Translations under genes and position numbers: made by a program
The notes under the pieces: generated by a model
Databases searched by the model: none
Told to the model about the DNA's origin: nothing
What the model saw: only the letters and a program-made list of their open reading frames with translations
From: Candidatus Izimoplasma sp. HR2
GTDB taxonomy: Bacteria > Bacillota_I > Bacilli_A > Izemoplasmatales > Izemoplasmataceae
Length of the DNA stretch: 64,000 bases
Assembly: GCA_000753575.1 (NCBI GenBank)
Contig: JRFF01000022.1
Span: 161,583-225,582 of the forward strand
Direction: 5' to 3'
Shown here: positions 48,189-58,322 of the stretch, piece by piece
Layout of the letters: each line of letters opens with the position of its first letter
Position numbering within the stretch: the stretch's first letter is position 1

Positions 48189-49973
48189 TTATAATCCTAA
48201 ATCTTCTAATCTTTCTTTTGTTGGTGCACCTTTACTGTCCCAACCTCTTAATTCATAATATTCAGGTAATAATTCGCTTAAGCGATGGACATGTCCTTCT
48301 GTAGGACCAGCAGGCATTGGTACTTTTAAGAATCTCTCAGGTAGAGTATCTTCTTCAGGTAAAATTCCTGCTTCTATGTTAAATTGTTTTTCAATGTTAT
48401 AAATTCTTTCTCCGGCTTTAAGTACATCGTCACCATTCCAGTTTGTTCCTACTATACTATTAAAAATCTTAGCATAGTCATCTGCACCAAGTGCAAATGA
48501 TGTAAATAAGCATAGACCAGTTGAATCAATAAATGCAGTTAAATCTTGGAATGTCTTAGTCCAGAAAGGTTTATCTTTAAGTTCTTGTCTTTCAAGTTTA
48601 GCTGGTAAACCTAAGATTTCAGGGCTAATCATATATCCACGAACATGACATCCACCACGGTTAGAAGTAGCATAGTTTAATCCATGTCCTTGCACACCAC
48701 GAGGGTCGTATGCTGGGATTTCTAGTTTCTTAACTGACATTGATAAATCAGCACGACCATATTTTTCACATAGTCTGTAAGATCCATCAGCCATTTCGTC
48801 TCCGAATCCTTCTCTTAGAGCTAATTTCTTAGTCCAATAAACGATAGCGTCATCGTTACCAAATTCGAGTTTATGACCTTCGAAATCTACATGATCTAGT
48901 AAACCAATTTGACTTAATTCCATTGCAGCAGCTAAAGTAGCTCCAGCAGAAATAGTATCGATACCATATTGGTTACACCAATAGTTAGCTTCGATAATTT
49001 TAGCTAAATCTTTAACTCCACAATCTGCTCCAAATGCCCAGATAGTTTCATATTCTGGACCTCCACCCTCAACTTTATCAGTTTTAGTGTAACGTCCACA
49101 TCCAATAGGACATCTGTGACAAGGATCTTTTCTAACTAAATATTTCTCAGCAAGAGTTTCTCCTGAAATTTCTTCTGCATTATCAAATACACCTTCTTGG
49201 AAATTGTTTGTTGGGAACATTCCGTTTGCGTTAATTACGTTAACAAGTACTGCAGTTCCGTAAGCTGGTAACCCTTCACCAGTAACTGGATTATCTTTAA
49301 GTTTTTGTGTAGCTTCTTTGTTGTTAGCTTTAGTAGCTTCTTCATCAAATAAACTAACTTTTAAGTTTCCTGTTACTACGATAGCTTTAAGGTTTTTACT
49401 TCCCATTACTGCACCAACACCACTACGTCCTGCAGCTCTATCTTTATCATTCATAATAGCAGCTATTTTACTTAATCTTTCTCCCGCAGGTCCGATAGCT
49501 AAAACATTAGTTTTCTTTTCTTTTTGTAAAATATCTGTAGTTTCTCCAACTGTTTTACCCCATAAATCAAATGCATCATTAATTTCAACATTTTCTTCAG
49601 TAACAGTGATATAAACAGGCTTATCAGCTTTACCTTCAACAATAATTCCATCATACCCTGCATACTTAAGACGTGCACCCCAAGTTCCTCCTGAGTTTGA
49701 TGAAGCAATTGTTCCTGATAAAGGTGATTTTGTGACAACCATGTAACGTCCACCTGTTGGGGTAGGAGTTCCACTCATTGGTCCATTTATAAAAAATAAT
49801 TTATTCTCTGGACTTAAAGCATCAATTTTAGGATCGATTTCATCGTAAAGCATCTTAGTTCCTAGTCCTCGACCTCCAACAAATTTCTTTGCAAGTTCTA
49901 AATCTAAGTCTTCAACTTTTATTGAGTTATTTGTTAAGTTGATTCTTAGAAGTTTACCCATGTATCCAAACAT
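48189..49973 (-). CDS. aor: Tungsten-containing aldehyde:ferredoxin oxidoreductase
   Basis: GKLLRINLTNNSIKVEDL...FVGGRGLGTKMLYDEI; GPAGERLSKIAAIMNDKDRAAGRSGVGAVMGSKNLKAI. Confidence 0.95.
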   Translation of the reverse strand: MFGYMGKLLRINLTNNSIKVEDLDLELAKKFVGGRGLGTKMLYDEIDPKIDALSPENKLFFINGPMSGTPTPTGGRYMVVTKSPLSGTIASSNSGGTWGARLKYAGYDGIIVEGKADKPVYITVTEENVEINDAFDLWGKTVGETTDILQKEKKTNVLAIGPAGERLSKIAAIMNDKDRAAGRSGVGAVMGSKNLKAIVVTGNLKVSLFDEEATKANNKEATQKLKDNPVTGEGLPAYGTAVLVNVINANGMFPTNNFQEGVFDNAEEISGETLAEKYLVRKDPCHRCPIGCGRYTKTDKVEGGGPEYETIWAFGADCGVKDLAKIIEANYWCNQYGIDTISAGATLAAAMELSQIGLLDHVDFEGHKLEFGNDDAIVYWTKKLALREGFGDEMADGSYRLCEKYGRADLSMSVKKLEIPAYDPRGVQGHGLNYATSNRGGCHVRGYMISPEILGLPAKLERQELKDKPFWTKTFQDLTAFIDSTGLCLFTSFALGADDYAKIFNSIVGTNWNGDDVLKAGERIYNIEKQFNIEAGILPEEDTLPERFLKVPMPAGPTEGHVHRLSELLPEYYELRGWDSKGAPTKERLEDLGL

Positions 49974-50115
49974 TATTTAACCTCCCTAATTTTTATTTTA
50001 GTCTATCCTTATTATAATATATTGTAAGCGCTTTTACAATTAAAATTTAGCTTAATTATTATAAATAAGAAATGTCAGAAAACGTTTTTATGTGGTATAA
50101 TATAATTAATAAAAG

Positions 50116-50250
50116 TATTCCGAGCTTACAAGTCTAAGGGTAACTATGACTTCAAAGCCGATGGGTATATAAAGAAATTTATGTGCCTCCCACGTTTGGA
50201 AAGGATTATAGACTTTTTACTCCTTTTTTGGCGTGAAAAGTCTTTTTTTG
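50116..50250 (+). ncRNA. Moco/Tuco-type riboswitch with downstream terminator
   Basis: TTCCGAGCTTACAAG...GTGCCTCCCACGTTTGGAAAGG core, then AGACTTTT...AAAAGTCTTTTTTT; precedes tupA. Confidence 0.8.
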
Positions 50251-50260
50251 AGGTGAAATA

Positions 50261-51046
50261 ATGAAAAAGCTATTACTATTAATGACTTTACTACTAACCA
50301 TTTTCTTAAGCTCATGTAACAAAGAAGAACTAATTTTAGTTACTACAACGTCTCTAGATAACTCAGGTTTCTTAGAGTATATTCTTCCATTTTTCGAGGA
50401 AGAATACGATGTGAAAGTAAAAGTAGTTGCTTTAGGTACTGGTGCAGCTTTAGAACTTGGAAGAATGGGAGAAGCAGATGTTTTGTTTACTCATGACTAT
50501 GACAGTGAAATGATATTTATGAATGAAGGTTTTGGTGAAAAAAGAAGTAATGTTATGTTTAATCATTTTTTAATAGTTGGTCCAACCGCTTTAAATTTAG
50601 GAAGTGTTGAAGCAACGTTTGCATACATCTATGATAACGAACTTGATTTTTACTCTCGTGGTGATTCTTCAGGAACTCATATGAAGGAATTAAAACAATG
50701 GGATTTATTCGGATATGATGTATCCACATTTGGAGATTGGTATAAAGAAACAGGACAAGGGATGGGAACTACTTTAAATATGACATCTCTTAGTGGATAC
50801 TATACTTTAACTGATATAGCTACTTTTTGTGCTATGGAAGATAATCTTGAATTAGAAGTAGCTTATGAAGATGTAAATGAATTACTTAATCAATATGGAG
50901 TTATAAAAGTAAAACCTGATTTACATAATAGAGATGACAAGAATGCTGATTTATTTTATGATTGGATTCTTAGAAGTGATACACAGGATTTAATTGCTGA
51001 TTTTATTATGTGTGAAATGCAGATGTTTTATCCTAACGCGGAGTGA
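50261..51046 (+). CDS. tupA: Tungstate ABC transporter substrate-binding protein
   Basis: LVTTTSLDNSGFLEYILPFFEEEYDVKVKVVALGTGAALELGRMGEADVLFTHD. Confidence 0.92.
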   Translation: MKKLLLLMTLLLTIFLSSCNKEELILVTTTSLDNSGFLEYILPFFEEEYDVKVKVVALGTGAALELGRMGEADVLFTHDYDSEMIFMNEGFGEKRSNVMFNHFLIVGPTALNLGSVEATFAYIYDNELDFYSRGDSSGTHMKELKQWDLFGYDVSTFGDWYKETGQGMGTTLNMTSLSGYYTLTDIATFCAMEDNLELEVAYEDVNELLNQYGVIKVKPDLHNRDDKNADLFYDWILRSDTQDLIADFIMCEMQMFYPNAE

Positions 51047-51050
51047 TAGC

Positions 51051-51734
51051 ATGATATTAGAAAGTATTATTGAAGCATTTAAGTTATTAATATCGTTTGA
51101 TCCAGAAATATATTCAATTATATTTCTGTCTTTAGCTATATCAATTTTAGCTACATTAACTGCCGCAGTAATTGGTACTTTCTTAGGAATCTTAATAAGT
51201 ATTTCTGATTTTAAATTAAAGAGGTTTACTAAAAAGATTGTATTTACTTTAATGGGAATACCACCAGTAGTACTTGGACTTGTAGTTTTATTATTAATTA
51301 CTGGACCATTTGATGGAATGAATTTACTATTTACTAAATCAGCTATGTATATAGCTCAAACACTTCTTGTTTTACCGATTATTATTGGAAATATTATTAT
51401 CACAAGTGAGAAAACTCAAAAACAAATTTTAGAAACAGCAACAACTTTAGGTGCTTCTAAAATTGATAAAATATTTCTCTTAATAATTGAAACTAAACCA
51501 TTTATATTTATGAGTATTATCTTAGGGTTCTCAAGAGCTTTAAGTGAAGTAGGTGCAGTAATGCTTGTAGGTGGAAACATTAAAGGTGATACAAGAGTAA
51601 TGACTACTTATATTGCTTTAAATAATAGTATGGGTGAATACTCAATGTCTATCGCAATGGGATTCATTTTATTATCTATTGCGTTCTTACTACATACTTT
51701 ACTCGCAAGGTTTAGAGGTGATTTTTATGATTGA
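51051..51734 (+). CDS. tupB: Tungstate ABC transporter permease
   Basis: Multi-TM; ETATTLGASKIDKIFLLIIE...SRALSEVGAVMLVGGNI. Confidence 0.92.
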   Translation: MILESIIEAFKLLISFDPEIYSIIFLSLAISILATLTAAVIGTFLGILISISDFKLKRFTKKIVFTLMGIPPVVLGLVVLLLITGPFDGMNLLFTKSAMYIAQTLLVLPIIIGNIIITSEKTQKQILETATTLGASKIDKIFLLIIETKPFIFMSIILGFSRALSEVGAVMLVGGNIKGDTRVMTTYIALNNSMGEYSMSIAMGFILLSIAFLLHTLLARFRGDFYD

Positions 51735-52317
51735 GATAAGAGACTTGAAAGTAAAAATGAAATCTTTAGAATTTATCTTTGAAGATTTTAGATTTGAGAA
51801 AAATAAAGTTACTGTGATAAGTGGCCGTAATGGCGCAGGTAAAACAACATTACTAAGAGTGTTTGCTTCGTTTTTAGATTACGAAGGTTCGTTAAAGATT
51901 AATGCTAACGTTACTTATAATAGTCAGGAACCAGTTATCTTTAATAGAACTGCATACTGTAATATTGTATATCCTTTAAAAGTTAGAAAATTAGATATTA
52001 GTTTATATCATGATAAGATTATTGAATATGCTAAGTTATTAGATATTGAACACTTGCTTGAAAATAATGCATTAAAATTATCTTCAGGTGAAAAAATGAA
52101 AGTATCGATAATTAGATCAATTATCTTTAATCCAGATATAGTATTACTAGATGAACCAACAACTCATCTTGATTTAGAGTCTATAAATGAATTAACTCAA
52201 TTAATTAAAAAACTTAAAAGTAAAATTACTTTTATTATTGTAAGCCACAATAAATCTTTTGTTGATGATTTAAAAGATGTGGAATACAAGGTAGGAGGTA
52301 AAAATGTTCTTAGTTAA
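51727..52317 (+). CDS. tupC: Tungstate ABC transporter ATPase
   Basis: SGRNGAGKTTLLR; LSSGEKMKVSIIRSI; LLDEPTTHLDLES. Confidence 0.9.
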   Translation: MIEIRDLKVKMKSLEFIFEDFRFEKNKVTVISGRNGAGKTTLLRVFASFLDYEGSLKINANVTYNSQEPVIFNRTAYCNIVYPLKVRKLDISLYHDKIIEYAKLLDIEHLLENNALKLSSGEKMKVSIIRSIIFNPDIVLLDEPTTHLDLESINELTQLIKKLKSKITFIIVSHNKSFVDDLKDVEYKVGGKNVLS

Positions 52318-53530
52318 ATCAATTGATGAAACAATTAAATTACTTAGAGATAATTTTAGTGATTATAATTTAAAAACTAAAAAGATATTACTAAGTAAAG
52401 CTTTAAATTATGTAAGTGCTGAAAATATTATATCAAAAGAAGATGTACCTCATTTTAATAGAAGTATTGTTGATGGATATGCTGTTGATTTTAATAGTGT
52501 TAAGTTATCAACGTCTTCAACTCCGTCAATCTTAAAATTGACAGGAGAAGTATTGATGGGTAAAGAAGCAACCGATACAGTTACTAAGAGTACTACAGTT
52601 TATGTACCTACTGGAGGTCATTTGCCTAAAGGGGCAAATGCCGCAGTTATGATTGAAAATACTGAATTACTAGGTGATGAAGTAATAATTAATAAAAGTG
52701 TTTCGATAAATGAAAATGTCTTATTAAAAGGTAGTGATATCTTAGAAGGACAAGTCATAGTTAAAAAGAATACATTAATAACTCCTCTAGTAATTGGAGC
52801 TTTAAAAGCAATTGGAATTAAAGAAATTAATGTTTATCTAAAGTTAACTGCTTTAGTAATTTCAACTGGTGATGAAATTGTTAAAGATAAAGAAGAGTTA
52901 TTAATTGGTGAAATCAGAGATATTAATACGTATACTGTTAGTAACCATCTAAAAAATAAAAATATAGTAATAAATGAATCATTGATTATCAATGATGATT
53001 TTGAGGCATATAAAGAAGCTGTTTTAAAAGGATTTGAAAATAGCGATGTAATATTTAGTAGTGGTGGAAGTAGTGTTGGAGATAAAGATTATACACTGGC
53101 TATTTTAGAAAGTATAGGGGCAGAATTACTAGTTCATGGGATTAGTATTAAACCAGGTAAACCTAGTATTATAGCTAAATATAACAATAAGTTATTCTTT
53201 GGTCTTCCTGGACAACCAACTTCTGCGTTCTTTGTATTAAATACATTTATTAATGAAATAGTTAATACGATTTATCATCTAGACAATGTATTACCTATTC
53301 CTTATTTTGAAGCAAGATTAGATACTAATGTACATTCACCCTCTGGTAGAAGAATGTATCAATTAGTTAGAATAAGTAATATAAATAATGAGTTTATCGC
53401 AACTCCACTTTTCGCAAAAAGTGGAATGATTAATTCTTTAAAAGAAGCAAGTGGATATATTATAATTGATGAATTTAGTGAAGGCTATTTAACTAATTCA
53501 ATTGTAAAAGTATATAGATTGGGGGACTAA
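52304..53530 (+). CDS. moeA: Molybdopterin molybdenumtransferase MoeA
   Basis: DVPHFNRSIVDGYAVDF; STGDEIVKD; SSGGSSVGDKDYT; GLPGQPTSAF. Confidence 0.93.
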   Translation: MFLVKSIDETIKLLRDNFSDYNLKTKKILLSKALNYVSAENIISKEDVPHFNRSIVDGYAVDFNSVKLSTSSTPSILKLTGEVLMGKEATDTVTKSTTVYVPTGGHLPKGANAAVMIENTELLGDEVIINKSVSINENVLLKGSDILEGQVIVKKNTLITPLVIGALKAIGIKEINVYLKLTALVISTGDEIVKDKEELLIGEIRDINTYTVSNHLKNKNIVINESLIINDDFEAYKEAVLKGFENSDVIFSSGGSSVGDKDYTLAILESIGAELLVHGISIKPGKPSIIAKYNNKLFFGLPGQPTSAFFVLNTFINEIVNTIYHLDNVLPIPYFEARLDTNVHSPSGRRMYQLVRISNINNEFIATPLFAKSGMINSLKEASGYIIIDEFSEGYLTNSIVKVYRLGD

Positions 53531-53531
53531 T

Positions 53532-55421
53532 ATGAAACGTAATGTGTATTTAAAAAGTACTGATTTAAAAGATATCAGTCCGATAATTAAAATGCTTGTT
53601 TTGAAACATGCTTTAAAAGAAGAAGTAATTAGTGTAGTGGATGCTTTAAATAGAATTACAGTAGAAGCAATTTACGCAAAAGTGAGTAGTCCATATTACA
53701 GTGCTTCGGCGATGGATGGAATTGCTTTAAAAGCAAGTTTAACTTACGGAGCAAGTGAAACTACTCCGGTTATACTTAATAAAGAAGATATTGTATATAT
53801 TAATACAGGAAATGAAATACCTGATAAATATGACGCAGTAGTTATGATTGAAGATGTTTATGATAATAATGATGGATCTATCTCTTTAATTAAAAGTGTT
53901 AGACCTTATCAAGATATAAGACCAATAGGTGAAGATATAGTTGAAGGAGATATGGTTATTCCTAAGAATCATTTAATTCGCCCTGTAGATATTTCGGCAT
54001 TATTAAGTGCTGGGATTGGTGAGATTAAAGTAATTAAGAAACCCAAAGTCGCTATTATACCGACAGGTGATGAAATAGTAAGAGATGTTAAAGATTTAAA
54101 AAAAGGAAAGATAATTGATTCTAATTCTTTCTTTATGAAGAATGAATTAGAGTTACTAGGTGCGGTATCAACTATCTTTGATGTTGTAGTTGATGAATTT
54201 AGTTTATTAGAAAATGCAATACTAGAAGCAGCGAGTAAATATGACCTTGTATTAATTGGCGCAGGAAGTAGTGCTGGTAGTAAAGATTACGCTAAAAATA
54301 TAATTGAGAAGAATGGTATTGTCCATGTTCACGGTATTAGTATAAAGCCAGGTAAACCAACCATTATAGGAGAGATTAATAGTACTCCAGTAATTGGTAT
54401 TCCAGGATATCCAGTTTCTACATTTATAGCTTTTGATTTAGTAGTTAAACCTATAATTAGAATGTTCTTAAATATAGAAGGAACAGCTAAAAAGATTGTT
54501 AAAGCTAAACTTACTAAAAAGATTTATTCATCTTTAAAGAATCATGAATTTATTAGAGTGAAACTTGGAGTAATTAATAATGAATATATCGCAACTCCAC
54601 TCGATAGAGGAGCAGGAGTTACCATGAGCCTTGTTAAGGCTGATGGGATAATGATTATTGATAAGAACTTAGAAGGATATAACGCAGGTAGTATAGTAGA
54701 AGTTTATTTACTTAAAGATATTAAAGAAATTGAAAAATCTTTAATATCAATTGGATCTCATGATATCTTACTTGATAAGGTTGATGACTTAATGAGTAAT
54801 AGTAATTATCATCTATCTAGTTCACATATTGGTAGTTTTGGTGGAATTATGGCAATAAAATCAAAAGGATGCCATATTGCTCCTGTACACGTTTTAGATG
54901 ATGATGGTACATATAATAAAAATATTCTAGATAAGTATTTAAACAGTGATTATTCCTTAGTTAGAGGTGTTTCAAGGATTCAAGGGCTAATGGTTAAGAA
55001 AGGTAATCCTAAAAATATTAAATCTTTAAATGATTTATTAAGAGATGATATTACTTTTGTGAATAGACAGCGAGGTAGTGGGACTAGAATCTTACTTGAT
55101 TATATGCTTAATAAAGAAAAGATTGATGGAACTAAGATTACTGGATATGATTTTGAACTTAGTACACATATGTTAGTGGCGTCTTCAGTTAAAGATCCTA
55201 GATTCGACTTGGGTATGGGTATTGTTAGTGTAGCTAATTTAAATAAGTTAGATATAGTAGAAATAGGAAAAGAACATTATGATTTCTTAGTTTTAAAAGA
55301 AATAATTGATACTCCAATCTTTAATGAGTTTATTAAAGTGTTAAAAAGTACTGAATTTAAGCTTGAACTTGATAAGCTTGGTGGGTATGAAATTGATAAT
55401 ATTGGAGAAATAATAAAGTAA
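53532..55421 (+). CDS. MoeA fused to PBP-like (molybdate/substrate-binding) domain
   Basis: SSPYYSASAMDGIALKA; IPTGDEIVRD; then HIAPVHVLDDDGTYN...FVNRQRGSGTRILLDYML. Confidence 0.92.
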   Translation: MKRNVYLKSTDLKDISPIIKMLVLKHALKEEVISVVDALNRITVEAIYAKVSSPYYSASAMDGIALKASLTYGASETTPVILNKEDIVYINTGNEIPDKYDAVVMIEDVYDNNDGSISLIKSVRPYQDIRPIGEDIVEGDMVIPKNHLIRPVDISALLSAGIGEIKVIKKPKVAIIPTGDEIVRDVKDLKKGKIIDSNSFFMKNELELLGAVSTIFDVVVDEFSLLENAILEAASKYDLVLIGAGSSAGSKDYAKNIIEKNGIVHVHGISIKPGKPTIIGEINSTPVIGIPGYPVSTFIAFDLVVKPIIRMFLNIEGTAKKIVKAKLTKKIYSSLKNHEFIRVKLGVINNEYIATPLDRGAGVTMSLVKADGIMIIDKNLEGYNAGSIVEVYLLKDIKEIEKSLISIGSHDILLDKVDDLMSNSNYHLSSSHIGSFGGIMAIKSKGCHIAPVHVLDDDGTYNKNILDKYLNSDYSLVRGVSRIQGLMVKKGNPKNIKSLNDLLRDDITFVNRQRGSGTRILLDYMLNKEKIDGTKITGYDFELSTHMLVASSVKDPRFDLGMGIVSVANLNKLDIVEIGKEHYDFLVLKEIIDTPIFNEFIKVLKSTEFKLELDKLGGYEIDNIGEIIK

Positions 55422-55434
55422 AGAGGTGGCAAGT

Positions 55435-56382
55435 ATGAAAGATGCATTTAAAAGAGAAATAGATTACTTAAGAATATCTGTCACAGATAGATGTAATTTA
55501 AGATGTCTTTATTGTATGCCTGATGGTATTCAAGATAAAAAAGAACATGATGAAATTATGCGTGACGAAGAGATTGTTAATGTGGTTCAGGAATCTGTGA
55601 AAATTGGGATTACTAAAATCCGTATTACTGGGGGAGAACCTTTACTTAGAAAAGGGATATATGATCTTATTAGAAAGATTAAGGATGTAAAAGGGATAAA
55701 AGAAATTACTATTACAACTAATGCTATTTTACTAGTTGGTAATGTAAAGAAATTAAAAGATGCGGGAGTATCACGCGTTAACTTTAGTTTAGATACATTA
55801 GATAGTGAGAAATTTAAGTTTATATCAAATACTTCATTAACGTTAGATTATATTTCATTAATTGAAGAATTAATTGAACATGATCTACAACCAATTAAAG
55901 TAAACGCAGTTTTACTTAAAGGGTTTAATGATTCAGAAATTCCTGGGTTTATTGAGTTAGCTAATAAGTATGATATAAGTATTAGACTTATTGAGTTAAT
56001 GACTGTAGGGCATTTAAACTTTGATTATGATAAATACTATATTAGTAAAGATGAAATCTTAAAAAGATATAAAGAACTTAAGTTTGTTAGGAAAGATAGT
56101 GTTTCTGAATATTATAATGTAGAAGGTAATAAAGGATATATCGGATTTATTAATCCGATAAGTCATAAATTCTGTAGTGACTGTAATAGAATTAGATTAA
56201 CAGCTGACGGACATTTAAAACCTTGTTTACATAATAATAATGAAATCTTAATAAAAGAGATTCAAGGAGAACCATTATTAAATAAATTAAGAGAAGCAAT
56301 ACATGCGAAACCAATAAGTCATACTCTTGATGAGTCTAAAGATAATAGATCTGATAGACCAATGAATAAGATAGGAGGATAA
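55435..56382 (+). CDS. moaA: GTP 3',8-cyclase MoaA
   Basis: LRISVTDRCNLRCLYCMPDGI; CSDCNRIRLTADGHLKPCLHNNNE. Confidence 0.95.
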   Translation: MKDAFKREIDYLRISVTDRCNLRCLYCMPDGIQDKKEHDEIMRDEEIVNVVQESVKIGITKIRITGGEPLLRKGIYDLIRKIKDVKGIKEITITTNAILLVGNVKKLKDAGVSRVNFSLDTLDSEKFKFISNTSLTLDYISLIEELIEHDLQPIKVNAVLLKGFNDSEIPGFIELANKYDISIRLIELMTVGHLNFDYDKYYISKDEILKRYKELKFVRKDSVSEYYNVEGNKGYIGFINPISHKFCSDCNRIRLTADGHLKPCLHNNNEILIKEIQGEPLLNKLREAIHAKPISHTLDESKDNRSDRPMNKIGG

Positions 56383-56385
56383 ATT

Positions 56386-56865
56386 ATGGATTTAACTCAC
56401 TTAAATAAAGAAGGTAGAGCAAAAATGGTAGATGTAACTCTGAAATCAGATACATTTAGAAAAGCTGTAGCTAGAGGTACTGTAGTAATGGAACCTAGTA
56501 CTTTAGAAAGAATATTAACTGGGGGAATGAAAAAAGGAGATGTTCTTTCTGTTGCTCAAGTTGCAGGAATAATGGCTGCGAAAAAAACATCAGAATTAAT
56601 TCCTATGTGTCATCCGTTATTAATAACGCATGCAGATATTAGTTTTAGTCATGATGTAAGTAAGAGTGAATTATATATAGAAGCGACAATTGCTTTAACT
56701 GGTAAAACAGGAATTGAGATGGAAGCATTAACCTCAGTTAGTGTTGCTGCTTTAACTGTTTATGATATGTGTAAGGCAATTGATAAAGGTATAGTAATAA
56801 AAGATATAATGTTAATATCTAAATCCGGTGGTAAAAGCGGAGAATACAAGAGGAGAGAAAAATAA
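56386..56865 (+). CDS. moaC: Cyclic pyranopterin monophosphate synthase MoaC
   Basis: [46 protein letters not shown]. Confidence 0.96.
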   Translation: MDLTHLNKEGRAKMVDVTLKSDTFRKAVARGTVVMEPSTLERILTGGMKKGDVLSVAQVAGIMAAKKTSELIPMCHPLLITHADISFSHDVSKSELYIEATIALTGKTGIEMEALTSVSVAALTVYDMCKAIDKGIVIKDIMLISKSGGKSGEYKRREK

Positions 56866-57299
56866 TGGCGAAAGTACTACAAATAAATACAAGTAAAACA
56901 AAAGGAGTAATTAAGGAAGCTGTGAAACAAGCATCATTTAAACTTGATCACGGAATAGAAGGAGATGCTCACGCAGGGGATTGGCATAGACAAGTTAGTA
57001 TGCTTGGGATTGAAAGCTTTGCTAGAATGGAAATGACTAATGGAGAATTACCTATGGGATCTTTCGCTGAAAACTTAACTACTGAAGGAATTGAATTGTT
57101 TACTCTTCCTATTGGGACTAAATTTAGAATCGGAAAAGAAGTATTACTAGAAATGACTCAAATTGGTAAAAAATGCCATACAGGTTGTGCAATTTCACAA
57201 CTTGTTGGGAAATGTGTAATGCCTCAAGAAGGAATTTTTACTATCGTACTTGAAGAAGGAATTATTTATCCTGGTGATGAAATAGTAATAGTTAATTAA
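56865..57299 (+). CDS. MOSC domain protein
   Basis: LDHGIEGDAHAGDWHRQVSML; ENLTTEGIELFTLPIGTKFRIG. Confidence 0.93.
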   Translation: MAKVLQINTSKTKGVIKEAVKQASFKLDHGIEGDAHAGDWHRQVSMLGIESFARMEMTNGELPMGSFAENLTTEGIELFTLPIGTKFRIGKEVLLEMTQIGKKCHTGCAISQLVGKCVMPQEGIFTIVLEEGIIYPGDEIVIVN

Positions 57300-57322
57300 A
57301 AAAATAGTAAAGGATGATAGAT

Positions 57323-57814
57323 ATGATATTTAACGCAGCTGTAGTAGTATGTAGTGATAAAGGAGCAAGAGGAGAAAGAGTTGATACTTCAGGTGAATAC
57401 ATTAGAGAGTTCTTACAAGAAAAGAAATTTAATGTAATTGAAAAAGTAATTATTACTGATGATATTGATACTATTAAAAATAAGTTAATATATTATGCAG
57501 ATGAAATGAAAGTTGATTTAATAATAAGTACAGGAGGAACAGGTTTTAGTCCGAGAGATAATACTCCTGAAGCAACAAAAGAAGTAATTTATAGAGATGT
57601 TCCAGGTATTGGTGAAATGCTTAGAGCTGAAAGCTATAAGGTTACTCCTAGAGCTTATCTTTCAAGAGGAGTTTCAGGGATAAGAAATAGAACACTTATT
57701 ATAAATCTTCCTGGTAGTTTAAAAGCAGTGAAGGAAAACTTATCGTTTTTAGGTGATGTTTTAAATCACGGATTAAAGATTTTAAAATTAATAGATACTG
57801 AATGCGGAGTATAA
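57323..57814 (+). CDS. MogA/MoaB-family molybdopterin adenylyltransferase
   Basis: VDLIISTGGTGFSPRDNTPEAT. Confidence 0.95.
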   Translation: MIFNAAVVVCSDKGARGERVDTSGEYIREFLQEKKFNVIEKVIITDDIDTIKNKLIYYADEMKVDLIISTGGTGFSPRDNTPEATKEVIYRDVPGIGEMLRAESYKVTPRAYLSRGVSGIRNRTLIINLPGSLKAVKENLSFLGDVLNHGLKILKLIDTECGV

Positions 57815-57843
57815 ATAAAAAAAGAGGAATTTTTTCCTCTTTT

Positions 57844-58320
57844 TTATATCACTTTATATTCGTTTACTATACTTTTTATATCTTCTTTAGTAGCTTTTTC
57901 ATATATCTTACTATTCACAGTTACATTTGGTGCGCTAGCGCAATTACCAATACATTGTTGTGGGATAATAGTAAACTGTTTATCATCAGTAGTATGTCCT
58001 TTTTTAATTCCTAGTTCGTGTTCTAGTTCTTCTAGTAATCTATAATGATGAAAATCATCACAGTTAATTCCTGAACAGACACCTATTTGATATTTACCAG
58101 TAGGAATCATTTGAAACATTTCGTAAAAAGATGATACTCCTACAATATATGAATGTGATAAACCTGTTTTATTTTCAATAATTTCTTGAACATCATTTGG
58201 AATAAATCCAAACATATTATGAGATATCTTAAGTAAAGAAAGTAGTAAGTTCTTATCTATGGTTAGCTTATTAACATCCTTTAAATATAATTTTATATTC
58301 ATCTTATTAGCAACTAACAT
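57844..58320 (-). CDS. Second NuoE-like 2Fe-2S protein
   Basis: GVSSFYEMFQMIPTGKYQIGVCSGINCDDF...QQCIGNCASAPNVTVNS. Confidence 0.9.
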   Translation of the reverse strand: MLVANKMNIKLYLKDVNKLTIDKNLLLSLLKISHNMFGFIPNDVQEIIENKTGLSHSYIVGVSSFYEMFQMIPTGKYQIGVCSGINCDDFHHYRLLEELEHELGIKKGHTTDDKQFTIIPQQCIGNCASAPNVTVNSKIYEKATKEDIKSIVNEYKVI

Positions 58321-58322
58321 TA

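Noticed and set aside
49318-49774. ORFs overlapping the AOR gene
   Set aside because: Shadow ORFs within strongly supported AOR coding sequence.
57802-58014. 70-aa plus-strand ORF
   Set aside because: Antisense to the NuoE-like gene and spans a terminator hairpin.
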